47,582 nt of DNA from Synechococcus sp. AG-673-F03. Lineage in GTDB: Bacteria; Cyanobacteriota; Cyanobacteriia; PCC-6307; Cyanobiaceae. A program made the position numbers and the translations under genes. The notes beneath the pieces were generated by a model. That model was not told the DNA's origin, did not search any database, and saw only the letters and a list, made by a program, of their open reading frames with translations. Below are positions 40,694 to 47,582 of this stretch, in pieces; the first letter of the stretch is position 1, and every line of letters begins with the position of its first letter. The stretch is taken from contig QCTJ01000013.1 of the NCBI GenBank assembly GCA_003211205.1, positions 1 to 47,582 of the forward strand, read 5' to 3'.

Positions 40694-40900
40694 ATGGACC
40701 CGCAAATACCTGCCAAACCTTCGCTTCAGGACTTTCTGCTGCGAGTCCTACGCATTGCTGCAAGCAGCGTTGCGATCGTGGAACTGCTGCGCAGCCACTG
40801 GAGCGGGGGAGTCCTCGCGGCCATGGCCTGGCTTCTGTTCACGCAGGTCGAGAGATCACGCGGCTCTGCCGATGAACACACCCGCAACGAATCCAGCTGA
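40694..40900 (+). CDS. 68-residue membrane-associated protein
   Basis: From ATG at 40694: MDPQIPAKPSLQDFLLRVLR, then IAASSVAIVELLRSHWSGGV and LAAMAWLLFTQVERSRG. One or two hydrophobic segments are predicted. A GTG at 40676 is an alternative start. The PhzF gene begins eight bases after its stop. Confidence 0.5.
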   Translation: MDPQIPAKPSLQDFLLRVLRIAASSVAIVELLRSHWSGGVLAAMAWLLFTQVERSRGSADEHTRNESS

Positions 40901-40907
40901 GCAGGTC

Positions 40908-41702
40908 ATGACAGGGACGATCCCGATCGAACAGGTCGCTGCCTTTGCTGAAGGCCCGTTTCAGGGCAACCCTGCGGCTGTCTGCCCTCTGCAGACCTGG
41001 CTACCGGATCAGCTGATGCAGGCGATCGCCTCTGAGAACAATCTCTCCGAGACCGCCTTTTATGTGGGCAGCGAAGGACACTATGAGCTTCGCTGGTTCA
41101 CCCCCACCTGCGAGGTGGATCTCTGTGGCCACGCCACTCTGGCCGCTGGCCATGTCGTGTTCCAGCGTGAACCTAGCCTCGAGATTGTGCAGTTCAGCTC
41201 CAACAGCGGACCACTGACGGTTCGCCGCAATGGACGGCAGCTCACTCTCGACTTCCCACTGCAGCCCGGGAAACCGTGCGCCACCCCAACCGGACTCAAT
41301 CAGATCCTTGGCACCGACGTCGTCGCCTGTCTGCAGGCCATGGATCTGATGGTAGTGGTCGCAGATGAGCTTGAGGTCGAGGTGATCAAGCCTGATTCGG
41401 AGGCTGTCGCCGCTCTTCCTGGCCGGGGTCTGATCGTCACAGCACCAGGTTCGGACTCGGGCGTTGATTTCGTCAGCCGTTTCTTCGCTCCGTCATGCGG
41501 CATCGCAGAAGATCCCGCGACCGGCTCAGCACATTGCACCCTGACGCCTTACTGGGCTGATCGACTCGATCGCACAATTCTGGTTGCCCGTCAGCTTTCA
41601 GCTCGAGGGGGACTTCTGCACTGCGCATTGGCGGATGAAAGAGTGTTGATCAGCGGCCGTGTGATCCCTTATCTCAGTGGTGTGATTCACATCGACGAAT
41701 GA
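40908..41702 (+). CDS. PhzF-family isomerase-like protein
   Basis: The 264-residue protein MTGTIPIEQVAAFAEGPFQG shows the PhzF fold: GNPAAVCPL, the catalytic Glu in SENNLSETAFYV, EVDLCGHATLAAGHVVF, and EDPATGSAHCTLTPYW in the second half. Family members are epimerases or isomerases related to diaminopimelate epimerase; the DCGHAT and TGSAH loops line the active site. Substrate unknown. The ATG at 40908 starts shortly after the previous gene's stop; longer readings overlap it. Confidence 0.9.
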   Translation: MTGTIPIEQVAAFAEGPFQGNPAAVCPLQTWLPDQLMQAIASENNLSETAFYVGSEGHYELRWFTPTCEVDLCGHATLAAGHVVFQREPSLEIVQFSSNSGPLTVRRNGRQLTLDFPLQPGKPCATPTGLNQILGTDVVACLQAMDLMVVVADELEVEVIKPDSEAVAALPGRGLIVTAPGSDSGVDFVSRFFAPSCGIAEDPATGSAHCTLTPYWADRLDRTILVARQLSARGGLLHCALADERVLISGRVIPYLSGVIHIDE

Positions 41703-41773
41703 CACGTTGATCAACGCAACAACGACGAACCTGCGTCGACATTGCCTCAAGGGATGTCGACTGGTACCGCCAA

Positions 41774-41923
41774 TCAACGCCGCGCAAGCCAAGACCAGAC
41801 GAACCAGGCAATCACGCCGAGCAACACCCAGGGCAGCAATGCACGCAACACAATCACGGCGACGAACACAACCAGCAGACTCACAGCACCACGCTTGAGC
41901 AGCGCCTTGCTGTCGTCGGTCAT
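41774..41923 (-). CDS. 49-residue membrane microprotein
   Basis: MTDDSKALLKRGAVSLLVVF continues VAVIVLRALLPWVLLGVIAW and FVWSWLARR. Two hydrophobic helices separated by an arginine are likely. Acidic start and basic end give a clear topology. It converges on PhzF. No family recognised. Confidence 0.6.
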   Translation of the reverse strand: MTDDSKALLKRGAVSLLVVFVAVIVLRALLPWVLLGVIAWFVWSWLARR

Positions 41924-42020
41924 GTACCGCCAGCGGGGAATAAGCGGCACGGCATCAACGCAAGAGCAGTGTTGAATTTAGGAGATGCAGCGCAGATCAC
42001 TCCTCCCAGGCTTTATTTAC

Positions 42021-42845
42021 TCACGGGCCTGCCTGTTCGTTGTTGAACTGATTGAGCCCACAGAGCTCTGCAGCGTGGTTGTAGTGAGGGTCAAAACGAT
42101 CCCAACGGAAGCTGCGCGGGTCATATCGACTGCGACTTCGATCCACGGCCGCATGCGTGGTCAGGCGCGTGATGGGGATCCCGAATGTCGCTTGCCAAAG
42201 CAACACCTGCTCTGCGAGCGATTTGTATTGCTCGTTCGTGTAACCGGAATGGCCATGCGAGTCTCCGCGACCATCCGACGGCGTCACCAAGCTGACATGC
42301 AAAGCGATGTTGTTGATCGATCCCACGCTGCCGGGACGGTCCCGCATCGTGATATCACCAAAGGCCGACATGCCGCTGCCGTAGGCACGCTTCCGATCAG
42401 GAACGATCCGTACGCGGCGCCCATCCCGGCCAATGAGCATTTGATAACTCACCTGTTGATCATCGTCAGGATGATTGGTCTTAAACAGGCCAAGGGCCTG
42501 AGGCTCGCTGATCACTGTTTCGTGCAGCACGATCACCATCGGCTTCACCTGCAACACACGCCCCCACGAATCCCTGGCCTTGCGTTCTCCGAAATTGGTT
42601 GGATGCGCCAACTGAACATCTTCCGCAGCAAGACCGAGACGTTGTTCACAGGCCTGAATCTCCTCCAGTGACGCTGCAGCGACACGGCTATCGCCCAGGC
42701 GCATCAGAGGGGGCCGATCCAGAGGTGGCAGAACTCCAGCAGCGGTATCAGACACACCTGAGCCACCGGAATCGCCGTCCACAAGCGAACAGCTGCCAAG
42801 GCCAATCACCAGTGAAATCACCAGCTGATGCGGCAATGATCTCAT
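42021..42845 (-). CDS. N-acetylmuramoyl-L-alanine amidase (Amidase_2) lipoprotein
   Basis: From ATG at 42845 a lipoprotein signal (MRSLPHQLVISLVIGLGSCS) precedes a linker and the Amidase_2 domain: MVIVLHETVISEPQAL (zinc His), SYQMLIGRDGRRVRIVPD, SINNIALHVSLVTP, and THAAVDRSRSRYDPRSFRWD (second zinc His and the DPR-F end). It cleaves peptidoglycan between MurNAc and the stem peptide in the periplasm. The end reads NHAAELCGLNQFNNEQAGP. Neighbouring DUF1460 is also an amidase-like family, suggesting a wall-recycling pair. Confidence 0.85.
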   Translation of the reverse strand: MRSLPHQLVISLVIGLGSCSLVDGDSGGSGVSDTAAGVLPPLDRPPLMRLGDSRVAAASLEEIQACEQRLGLAAEDVQLAHPTNFGERKARDSWGRVLQVKPMVIVLHETVISEPQALGLFKTNHPDDDQQVSYQMLIGRDGRRVRIVPDRKRAYGSGMSAFGDITMRDRPGSVGSINNIALHVSLVTPSDGRGDSHGHSGYTNEQYKSLAEQVLLWQATFGIPITRLTTHAAVDRSRSRYDPRSFRWDRFDPHYNHAAELCGLNQFNNEQAGP

Positions 42846-43113
42846 CACAGCATTGGGCACGTTCAATGCATGGCCAACAATCTCATACTTGATGAAATTC
42901 TCAACAACAGCGACATCAATCATCTTGGTGTGCAAGCAAAGCAAGGCATCTGCCTACAAATCGAGCAATTCATCAATCCATGAATGAATTAACTCATCAA
43001 TCAATCAATCGATCAGAAGATCAACGAGATTTTTGGAGCGACTTCAGTGAATCAAACAACAGACACAACGAGAGCATTCAGGTTTTCGACGACAGGTCTT
43101 CTAGGTCAGGGCT

Positions 43114-44031
43114 TCATTGCCGCAGAGAAGAAATTATTTTGACCCTTTGCGGCCTCACGATCACTGCACCGATTGCATCAGGTACGGGGCGAAGGTAACG
43201 CGTGAATGATCGCGAACGCATCACGCCTCGACCGGGGGCTGCATGGATGGCATCCAGCCGAGAACCATCACTAACCAGAATCCCGGTGTGGCTCACATCA
43301 AGACCTCCGACCCGCGTTGCCACAGCAAAAATATCGCCGGACTGAAAACTGGGAAGCGCATCGTCGAGCGCCGCAAGCGGCAAGTAATGCTGATCAATCC
43401 GCCTTCCCTGCTCGAGCGCATCGATGCAATGAAACAGAGCAGGCGATTGCAGGGCGGGGTATCGATCGCGATGGCTCGACATGAAATTGAGCGACAGATT
43501 GCGCATGACCTACCCAGGCCAGACGGGAGACGTCTCAAGTACTCCCTGAAGCTGGGCCGAGCCAACCCAGTCTTGGAAATAATGCTGACGTGTGCAATGA
43601 CTGATCTCGCCGTTTCGATAGCGTAGGCACCGGGTTCGTTCAGCGAAACCATCAAACGAATCAGCCGACACGATGGTGAGAAGCTGTTCGACAAACAGCA
43701 TGCAATCGAATTGGGTCAGGTAGAGAAGCAACACTTCTCGACCTGATTGATCGAGAGACATGGCCCAATAGGGGCTGCCAAGAAAAAATTCAGCTAGACG
43801 GGCCATCGCCTCACTTACAGGCAATCCTCGGATCTGGAATAGAGCCTGTTCAAATTTTGATCTGGTGCCTTCAACAACAACGCTCTCTTCAATGGATTGC
43901 GACAGGCTGAACGTGGCATCACCAGCCGGCTGTTACTAAAAATCTCCTGACGGAATGGTCTCCGATTCCTGCCGAACGATAGAAAGAGAAAGCGCTGTCA
44001 GTACAGCGAAGAGCAGCGCGGTGAAGTCCAC
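43114..44031 (-). pseudogene. DUF1460 amidase-like gene with three in-frame stops
   Basis: Reading one phase from GTG at 44031: a signal-like VDFTALLFAVLTALSLSIVR, then adjacent TAG and TAA (43933-43938), then QPAGDATFSLSQSIEESVVV, RLAEFFLGSPYWAMSLDQSG, YLTQFDCMLFVEQLLTIV (probable catalytic Cys), another TAG at 43510-43512, and VMRNLSLNFMSSHRDRYPAL to GGLDVSHTGILVSDG (probable catalytic His) and a stop at 43114. All parts belong to one DUF1460 protein. Each half alone lacks one catalytic residue, so it is probably inactive. TTG at 43824 is the only plausible start of the middle piece. Confidence 0.8.
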
Positions 44032-44098
44032 ATCGGCACTATTGAAGAATTCACCCTCTCACGTCTCGGATGCTTATTCACTGGGCTCCGGCATCCCC

Positions 44099-44353
44099 TC
44101 AAACTTGCGTCGCATGCCGCCGCCGACCGAGAGGCTCAATCCAGTGTTCAACCACATCCCGATGCTGAAGCCACTGAGGCGGAATTCGGCAACCGAGGTT
44201 GACAACACCATCATCCATCAAGCGTCCCAGGCGGACTGCAGCGGCCTCCTCGGCTCGAGAGAAAACATGTTGATGAGAAGCCAGCCAATCCACCTCATCT
44301 TCCGTAATCACCCCTGTGGAAAGGCTTTCCAGGAACAGTTCACCGAGGGTCAT
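44099..44353 (-). CDS. 84-residue hypothetical protein
   Basis: MTLGELFLESLSTGVITEDE continues VDWLASHQHVFSRAEEAAAV and RLGRLMDDGVVNLGCRIPPQ. It is a soluble helical protein. A TGTAAC-N6-GTTACA palindrome sits nine bases before its ATG. Several picocyanobacterial microproteins have a similar EE-AA-RL-R-L-DG pattern, but no named family was assigned. Confidence 0.65.
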   Translation of the reverse strand: MTLGELFLESLSTGVITEDEVDWLASHQHVFSRAEEAAAVRLGRLMDDGVVNLGCRIPPQWLQHRDVVEHWIEPLGRRRHATQV

Positions 44354-44361
44354 CGGAGTTT

Positions 44362-44379
44362 TGTAACGAAGTTGTTACA
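44362..44379. promoter_or_regulatory. Palindrome TGTAAC-N6-GTTACA
   Basis: A perfect six-base dyad lies between divergent small genes at 44353 and 44491. It contains two GTTACA units, the core of HLR1, in opposite orientation. Spacing differs from an NtcA site (GTA-N8-TAC would be needed; here it is N10). Confidence 0.45.
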
Positions 44380-44490
44380 TCATGACGCTCGCGGCAGGCC
44401 ACCGCGAGTGCAACCGCAGATCAGCCGGACAAGCACTCTCGCAAACAGTCGTGACATTTTTTTAAGCTTCCGTCAACAATCGACTGTTTC

Positions 44491-44649
44491 ATGCAGGTCA
44501 ATCTTTCTCAGCAGTTCGAAGCCGAGTCGCTCAAGCGGATGATTGATGCCACCACTGATGTGCATGAACTTCAGTTTCTGGCACGGGAACTCACTGACCT
44601 CTATTTCCGCCAACGGGCTGCCACTGCCTGGGTGGTCTCAGAGCAATAA
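44491..44649 (+). CDS. 52-residue helical protein related to 672-884
   Basis: MQVNLSQQFEAESLKRMIDA then TTDVHELQFLARELTDLYFR and QRAATAWVVSEQ. The LS-QF--ES---IDA--D---L--L pattern matches the NblA-like protein at 672 across about 45 residues. It is soluble and probably a helical hairpin. Such TTD-Q-AA-W proteins are common in marine Synechococcus. Function unknown. Confidence 0.65.
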   Translation: MQVNLSQQFEAESLKRMIDATTDVHELQFLARELTDLYFRQRAATAWVVSEQ

Positions 44650-45132
44650 CCACGAATCGCCTGCATCACAGGCGCATCAGCATTGCCATCGAATGATCGA
44701 CGTGGCACGAACGTTCCAGCCGTTGTCTCTCAAGCTGAAAGGCCATCACAGCGTGAGCAGAGAAGCGAAGCGCCGACAAAACAGCCAGGCCCATGCAAAG
44801 CGGACAGTGAAGTAATCCCATCGCTCAAGCCTGGGATCGAGATCGCCCATTCAAACGATTGCTTGCCATTTCTTGACCTGAATACCCGGAAACCTGAGGA
44901 TCAACCCCTTATCGCTCTCGTCATGCGCGCATTCAGCATCGCTGTCGAGGCCAAAACCACCAGAAGCTTCAGCGGTTCAAGCCCAGCGAAAGTCCAAAAG
45001 ATTGACCGCAAAGCTGGTTACAGCTATCCGGATGGGGACATGAACTGCTCCAGCAGGTGCAATCAGCGCTGGGCCAAAGATTGAAAAATCTGCATCACTC
45101 CGCAAGACGGCATCGTGGCGAAGCAGTAGCCA
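44650..45132. other. Intergenic stretch without a convincing gene
   Basis: A plus-strand frame at 44683-45084 is open for 133 codons but is rich in Ser, Pro, Lys and Gln, has no family similarity and looks like chance. No RNA gene, repeat or hairpin stood out. Confidence 0.3.
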
Positions 45133-45294
45133 CTATGGATTTAGCTTGATGCAGGTCTCAACCCGGAACAATGCGTGTTTGCACTGATTGCCCAGGGGGC
45201 CATACAACATCAACACTGGAGTCATCCAATCGGAGGCACCGGATGACGGCAGACACTCCACCTGAGCAGATCTGAGAAGCGATTCGGCTGTTCG
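45133..45294 (-). pseudogene. Decayed relative of the protein at 33452-33724
   Basis: The frame between stops reads RTAESLLRSAQVECLPSSGA then SDWMTPVLMLYGPLG and ends CIKLNP. LL-S--VEC--SS and M--VL match the other protein, and the DNA shares GACACTCCACC and other blocks. There is no start codon and the N-terminal half is missing. Confidence 0.5.
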
Positions 45295-45502
45295 TCACTG
45301 CTCCAACGTTTCTATCAACCAACATGAGGTGCAATTGATCGGGTCATCAAGGCCGATCCGATTAGCCAAGCCTCATAGAAATCTGGTCCAAGAGGTGCAC
45401 AGCAGGATTGTTCGCTTCTACTTTCCTTCGCTTCACTCACTGTCCTTCGCAACGAATTCAACCAGGATTCACGTTCAGATTCAGACAGGAAGCCAATGAA
45501 CA

Positions 45503-45543
45503 AACGAGCGAGTTAGGCCGTTCCATTCATCCGGATGGTGCGG
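45503..45543 (+). repeat. 41-bp dispersed repeat, copy 2
   Basis: AACGAGCGAGT, GCCGT and CATCCGGA are shared with copy 1 at 33847-33887. In both copies hairpins follow at once. Confidence 0.55.
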
Positions 45544-45551
45544 TCACCAAA

Positions 45552-45566
45552 CCAGCAAATTGCTGG
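45552..45566. repeat. Palindrome CCAGCAAATTGCTGG
   Basis: A 15-base dyad with seven matching bases on each side of the centre. First of three inverted repeats upstream of the GH57-like gene. Confidence 0.5.
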
Positions 45567-45570
45567 CAAA

Positions 45571-45610
45571 AACCCCCGGAATTCAGCACCAACCCTGAAT
45601 TCCGGGGGTT
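45571..45610 (-). terminator. 16-bp perfect hairpin, terminator-like on the minus strand
   Basis: AACCCCCGGAATTCAG pairs completely with CTGAATTCCGGGGGTT over an eight-base loop. On the minus strand the stem runs into TTTTTGCC, a terminator tail; on the plus strand the tail is weak. It could end a minus transcript or structure the leader of the GH57-like gene. Confidence 0.7.
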
Positions 45611-45633
45611 CATTCATGCCGACTCAAACGGCT

Positions 45634-45670
45634 GTCGCGGTCAGGGAGCGATACATCGCCTGACCGCGAC
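45634..45670. repeat. 12-bp perfect inverted repeat
   Basis: GTCGCGGTCAGG and CCTGACCGCGAC flank a 13-base loop, 38 bases before the GH57-like start. GC-rich and likely to fold in the mRNA. Confidence 0.65.
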
Positions 45671-45708
45671 CAGCATCAATCACATCCTGCTCAACAAGAG
45701 AGGCGTTC

Positions 45709-47169
45709 ATGGCGATCCAGTCAGCACACCACCCTGTGATCTGTGGAAGAGAGCAGGAGCTGCGCACTTTGATGCAGAAGTCGACTCGGAACTGGCAATC
45801 AACCGAGCCAGGAGTTCAGGGTCTGAAATCGGCCTTCGCCTGTGCGCTGCACATGCATCAGCCCACGGTGCCTGCAGGCCCAAATGGAGCGTTGATCTCC
45901 CACCTGCAGTACATGCTGGATCACCCCAATAAAGGCGATAACCACAACGCTGAACCCTTCGCTGAGTGCTACAGGCGCATGGCGAAGCTGATCCCGGAGT
46001 TGATCAGAGAGGGCTGCAATCCGCGGATCATGCTCGATTACTCAGGAAATCTTCTCTGGGGCGTCACGCAGATGCAACGCCGAGACATCACCGAGGCTCT
46101 TCATTACCTGGCCTGTGATGCCGAGATGGAAAGACACGTGGAATGGCTGGGCACGTTCTGGAGCCATGCCGTTGCGCCCTCCACGCCCATTCCAGATCTG
46201 GCTCTGCAGATCAGCGCATGGCAACACCAGTTCGCCGACCTATTTGGCGACGCCGCTCTCCAGCGCGTGCGTGGGTTCTCACTGCCGGAAATGCACCTGC
46301 CCAATCACCCGGACACCCTGTTTGCGCTGGTGAACAGCCTGCTCGAAGCCGGTTATCGCTGGCTGCTCGTTCAGGAACACAGCGTGGAACAGCTGGATGG
46401 ATCTCCCCTCAGTTCCCAAAAACGTTTTGTTCCCAACAGGCTGGTGGCTCGTTCCTGCTCAGGCGAGGAAGTCAGCATCACAGCCTTGATCAAGACCCAG
46501 GGGTCCGACACCAAACTCGTCGGGCAAATGCAACCGTGTGAGGAAGCGTTTGGTCTCAGTCGCCAACGACTTGGCAACGTTGAGATCCCCTCTCTCGTCA
46601 GCCAGATCGCAGACGGAGAGAACGGTGGTGTGATGATGAATGAATTTCCGGAAGCCTTCCGTCAAGCGAATCGCCGCATTCGCGACAGCCAACCAGACAT
46701 AGCCGCACTCAATGGATCGGAATACCTCGAACAAGTCGAGGCAATGGGACTGAAGACGAGTGACCATCCCCGCATCCAAGCCGTGCACCAACATCGCTTA
46801 TGGCATAGGGCGGGTGACTCGGGTGACGTGGAAAGCGTTGCCACAAGTATCGATGAACTCAGCTCAGCCAACGACGGTTTTTCCATGGAGGGTGCTTCAT
46901 GGACCAACAACCTCAGCTGGGTTGAGGGATACGACAACGTGCTCCAACCGATGCAGCGCTTCAGCGCAAGCTTTCACCAGCAGTTCGATCAGCAGCTCGC
47001 TGAACAGCCAGGCTTGTCGCAGTCACCTGCCTTCCGAGATGCACTGATGCATCTGCTGCTGCTGGAAACCAGCTGTTACCGATACTGGGGTCAAGGCAAA
47101 TGGACCAAGTATGCAGCTGAAATCTGCGAGAGAGGCCTGTCGATACTGGACCAATTGTCTGAGCAGTAG
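45709..47169 (+). CDS. GH57-family glycoside hydrolase-like protein
   Basis: The 486-residue protein has the family opening motif FACALHMHQPTVPAGPNGAL, then FSLPEMHLPNHPDTLFALV, a YRWLLVQEH stretch, RFVPNRLVARS and DGENGGVMMNEFPEAF near residue 303. GH57 enzymes (alpha-amylases, branching enzymes, galactosidases) share the HxHQP start and an (alpha/beta)7 barrel. The catalytic Glu/Asp pair cannot be identified with certainty by eye. It probably acts on glycogen-like alpha-glucans in the cytosol. It follows the structured leader. Confidence 0.8.
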   Translation: MAIQSAHHPVICGREQELRTLMQKSTRNWQSTEPGVQGLKSAFACALHMHQPTVPAGPNGALISHLQYMLDHPNKGDNHNAEPFAECYRRMAKLIPELIREGCNPRIMLDYSGNLLWGVTQMQRRDITEALHYLACDAEMERHVEWLGTFWSHAVAPSTPIPDLALQISAWQHQFADLFGDAALQRVRGFSLPEMHLPNHPDTLFALVNSLLEAGYRWLLVQEHSVEQLDGSPLSSQKRFVPNRLVARSCSGEEVSITALIKTQGSDTKLVGQMQPCEEAFGLSRQRLGNVEIPSLVSQIADGENGGVMMNEFPEAFRQANRRIRDSQPDIAALNGSEYLEQVEAMGLKTSDHPRIQAVHQHRLWHRAGDSGDVESVATSIDELSSANDGFSMEGASWTNNLSWVEGYDNVLQPMQRFSASFHQQFDQQLAEQPGLSQSPAFRDALMHLLLLETSCYRYWGQGKWTKYAAEICERGLSILDQLSEQ

Positions 47170-47370
47170 TCTGAGTACTAATTGATGAATGTGACTACCG
47201 CTTAGGAGTCCATTCACACTGATGGATACAACGAAAGATCACATCGGAATAAAAGGAATGCAGGCATGGTTGCAGTCGAGGCAAAAATCTATCTATCTTT
47301 GCTCCAGTAGAAGCGTGGGAAACTAGTACAGCGTAAAATAAAGGCATCGTAGCTCCACCAATCAGCTCAA

Positions 47371-47582
47371 ATGAAGAACTCTAACCCGAAGGGATGGAAG
47401 GTATCGTGCACCCTGGATTATCAAACTTCACCTTATGAGCTTTTTATAAATGGACTGACCACAGAGTCAAAAGAAAAGCTACCAAAGCCAATCCCAAAGC
47501 GCATTAAGATCGTCCAAGTAACCAGAGAATCATTAGCATTAGAGCGATTAGAGCCATACACCTCTGGGAACATCGTCATATG
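47371..47582 (+). CDS. Start of an AT-rich gene, cut by the window edge
   Basis: ATG at 47371 opens MKNSNPKGWKVSCTLDYQTS, PYELFINGLTTESKEKLPKP and IPKRIKIVQVTRESLALERL, still open at the edge. Lysine-rich, with TTA, AGA and ATA codons that neighbours avoid. No family can be named from 70 residues. The composition suggests horizontal acquisition. Confidence 0.6.
   Translation, partial: MKNSNPKGWKVSCTLDYQTSPYELFINGLTTESKEKLPKPIPKRIKIVQVTRESLALERLEPYTSGNIVI

Larger units (their letters stand above)
45295..45708. other. Structured leader region before the GH57-like gene
   Basis: No clear gene is present. A minus-strand frame 45315-45503 (MFIGFLSESERESWLNSLRR) is possible but unsupported. The region contains the second copy of the 41-bp repeat and three successive inverted repeats, listed separately. 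Confidence 0.4.

Noticed and set aside
42980-43198. Plus-strand frame MNELTHQSINRSEDQ
   Set aside because: Low-complexity start built on ATCAATCA repeats, overlaps the end of the DUF1460 pseudogene, and has no family match.
43114-44031. Stop-codon reassignment as the explanation of in-frame stops
   Set aside because: Most intact genes in the window end in TAA, TAG or TGA at sensible family ends, and one broken gene also has a frameshift.
44683-45084. 133-codon plus-strand frame
   Set aside because: Composition is unlike folded proteins, no ribosome-binding site, and no similarity recognised.

Overview
This window looks like a marine picocyanobacterium of the Synechococcus type. It is moderately GC-rich and carries four genes for tiny high-light-inducible proteins (HLIPs), a cyanobacterial AbrB-like regulator, an SmtA/BmtA-type metallothionein, DUF1651, DUF4278, Nif11 and CP12-like proteins, and many microproteins under 70 residues. 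No rRNA, tRNA, CRISPR array or insertion sequence was recognised. The window is mostly an accessory, stress-related region rather than a housekeeping block.

Layout. Positions 0-2 kb hold microproteins, including an NblA-like one, then a metallothionein directly upstream of an HLIP gene. Positions 2-4.5 kb hold an unusual family-A DNA polymerase with a 3'-5' exonuclease but no 5' nuclease domain, then an AbrB-like regulator with a terminator. Positions 4.5-7 kb are a relatively AT-rich string of microproteins (two paralogous membrane microproteins, DUF3750, a Nif11-leader protein). Positions 7-13 kb hold a GNAT acetyltransferase, an HLIP, DUF1651, a broken M28 peptidase and small membrane proteins. 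Positions 13-25.5 kb are more conventional: gamma-glutamyltransferase, an FAD oxidoreductase, two SDR genes' worth of redox context (one SDR here, one at 39.5 kb), an SdiA-regulated-like lipoprotein, a CP12-tail protein, DoxX, cupins, a methyltransferase, a GAF sensor, an HpnB-like glycosyltransferase and VanW.

Positions 25.5-30.6 kb form a zinc-homeostasis divergon. A COG0523 (CobW-like) GTPase and a WD40 protein run left, and znuA-znuC-znuB run right, from an intergenic region with a Zur/Fur-type palindrome. Together with the metallothionein at 1.3 kb this suggests a cell equipped for fluctuating zinc. Positions 30.6-47 kb hold a cytochrome P450, more microproteins, an HLIP with a recognisable promoter, a J-domain protein, an SDR, PhzF, an amidase and a GH57-like protein. 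The last 400 bases become AT-rich and begin a foreign-looking gene cut by the window edge.

Three patterns cut across the annotation. First, about 100 bp of promoter/leader, including the start codon, is shared by the metallothionein and one hli gene 7 kb apart. Second, four otherwise readable genes (M28 peptidase, a small lipoprotein, a DUF4114 exoprotein, a DUF1460 protein) carry in-frame stops or a one-base frameshift; in each the frame continues with sensible protein after the lesion, so they look recently inactivated. Third, many real genes are shorter than 60 codons and were found by reading the sequence directly: metallothionein, one HLIP, DUF4278, and several membrane microproteins.
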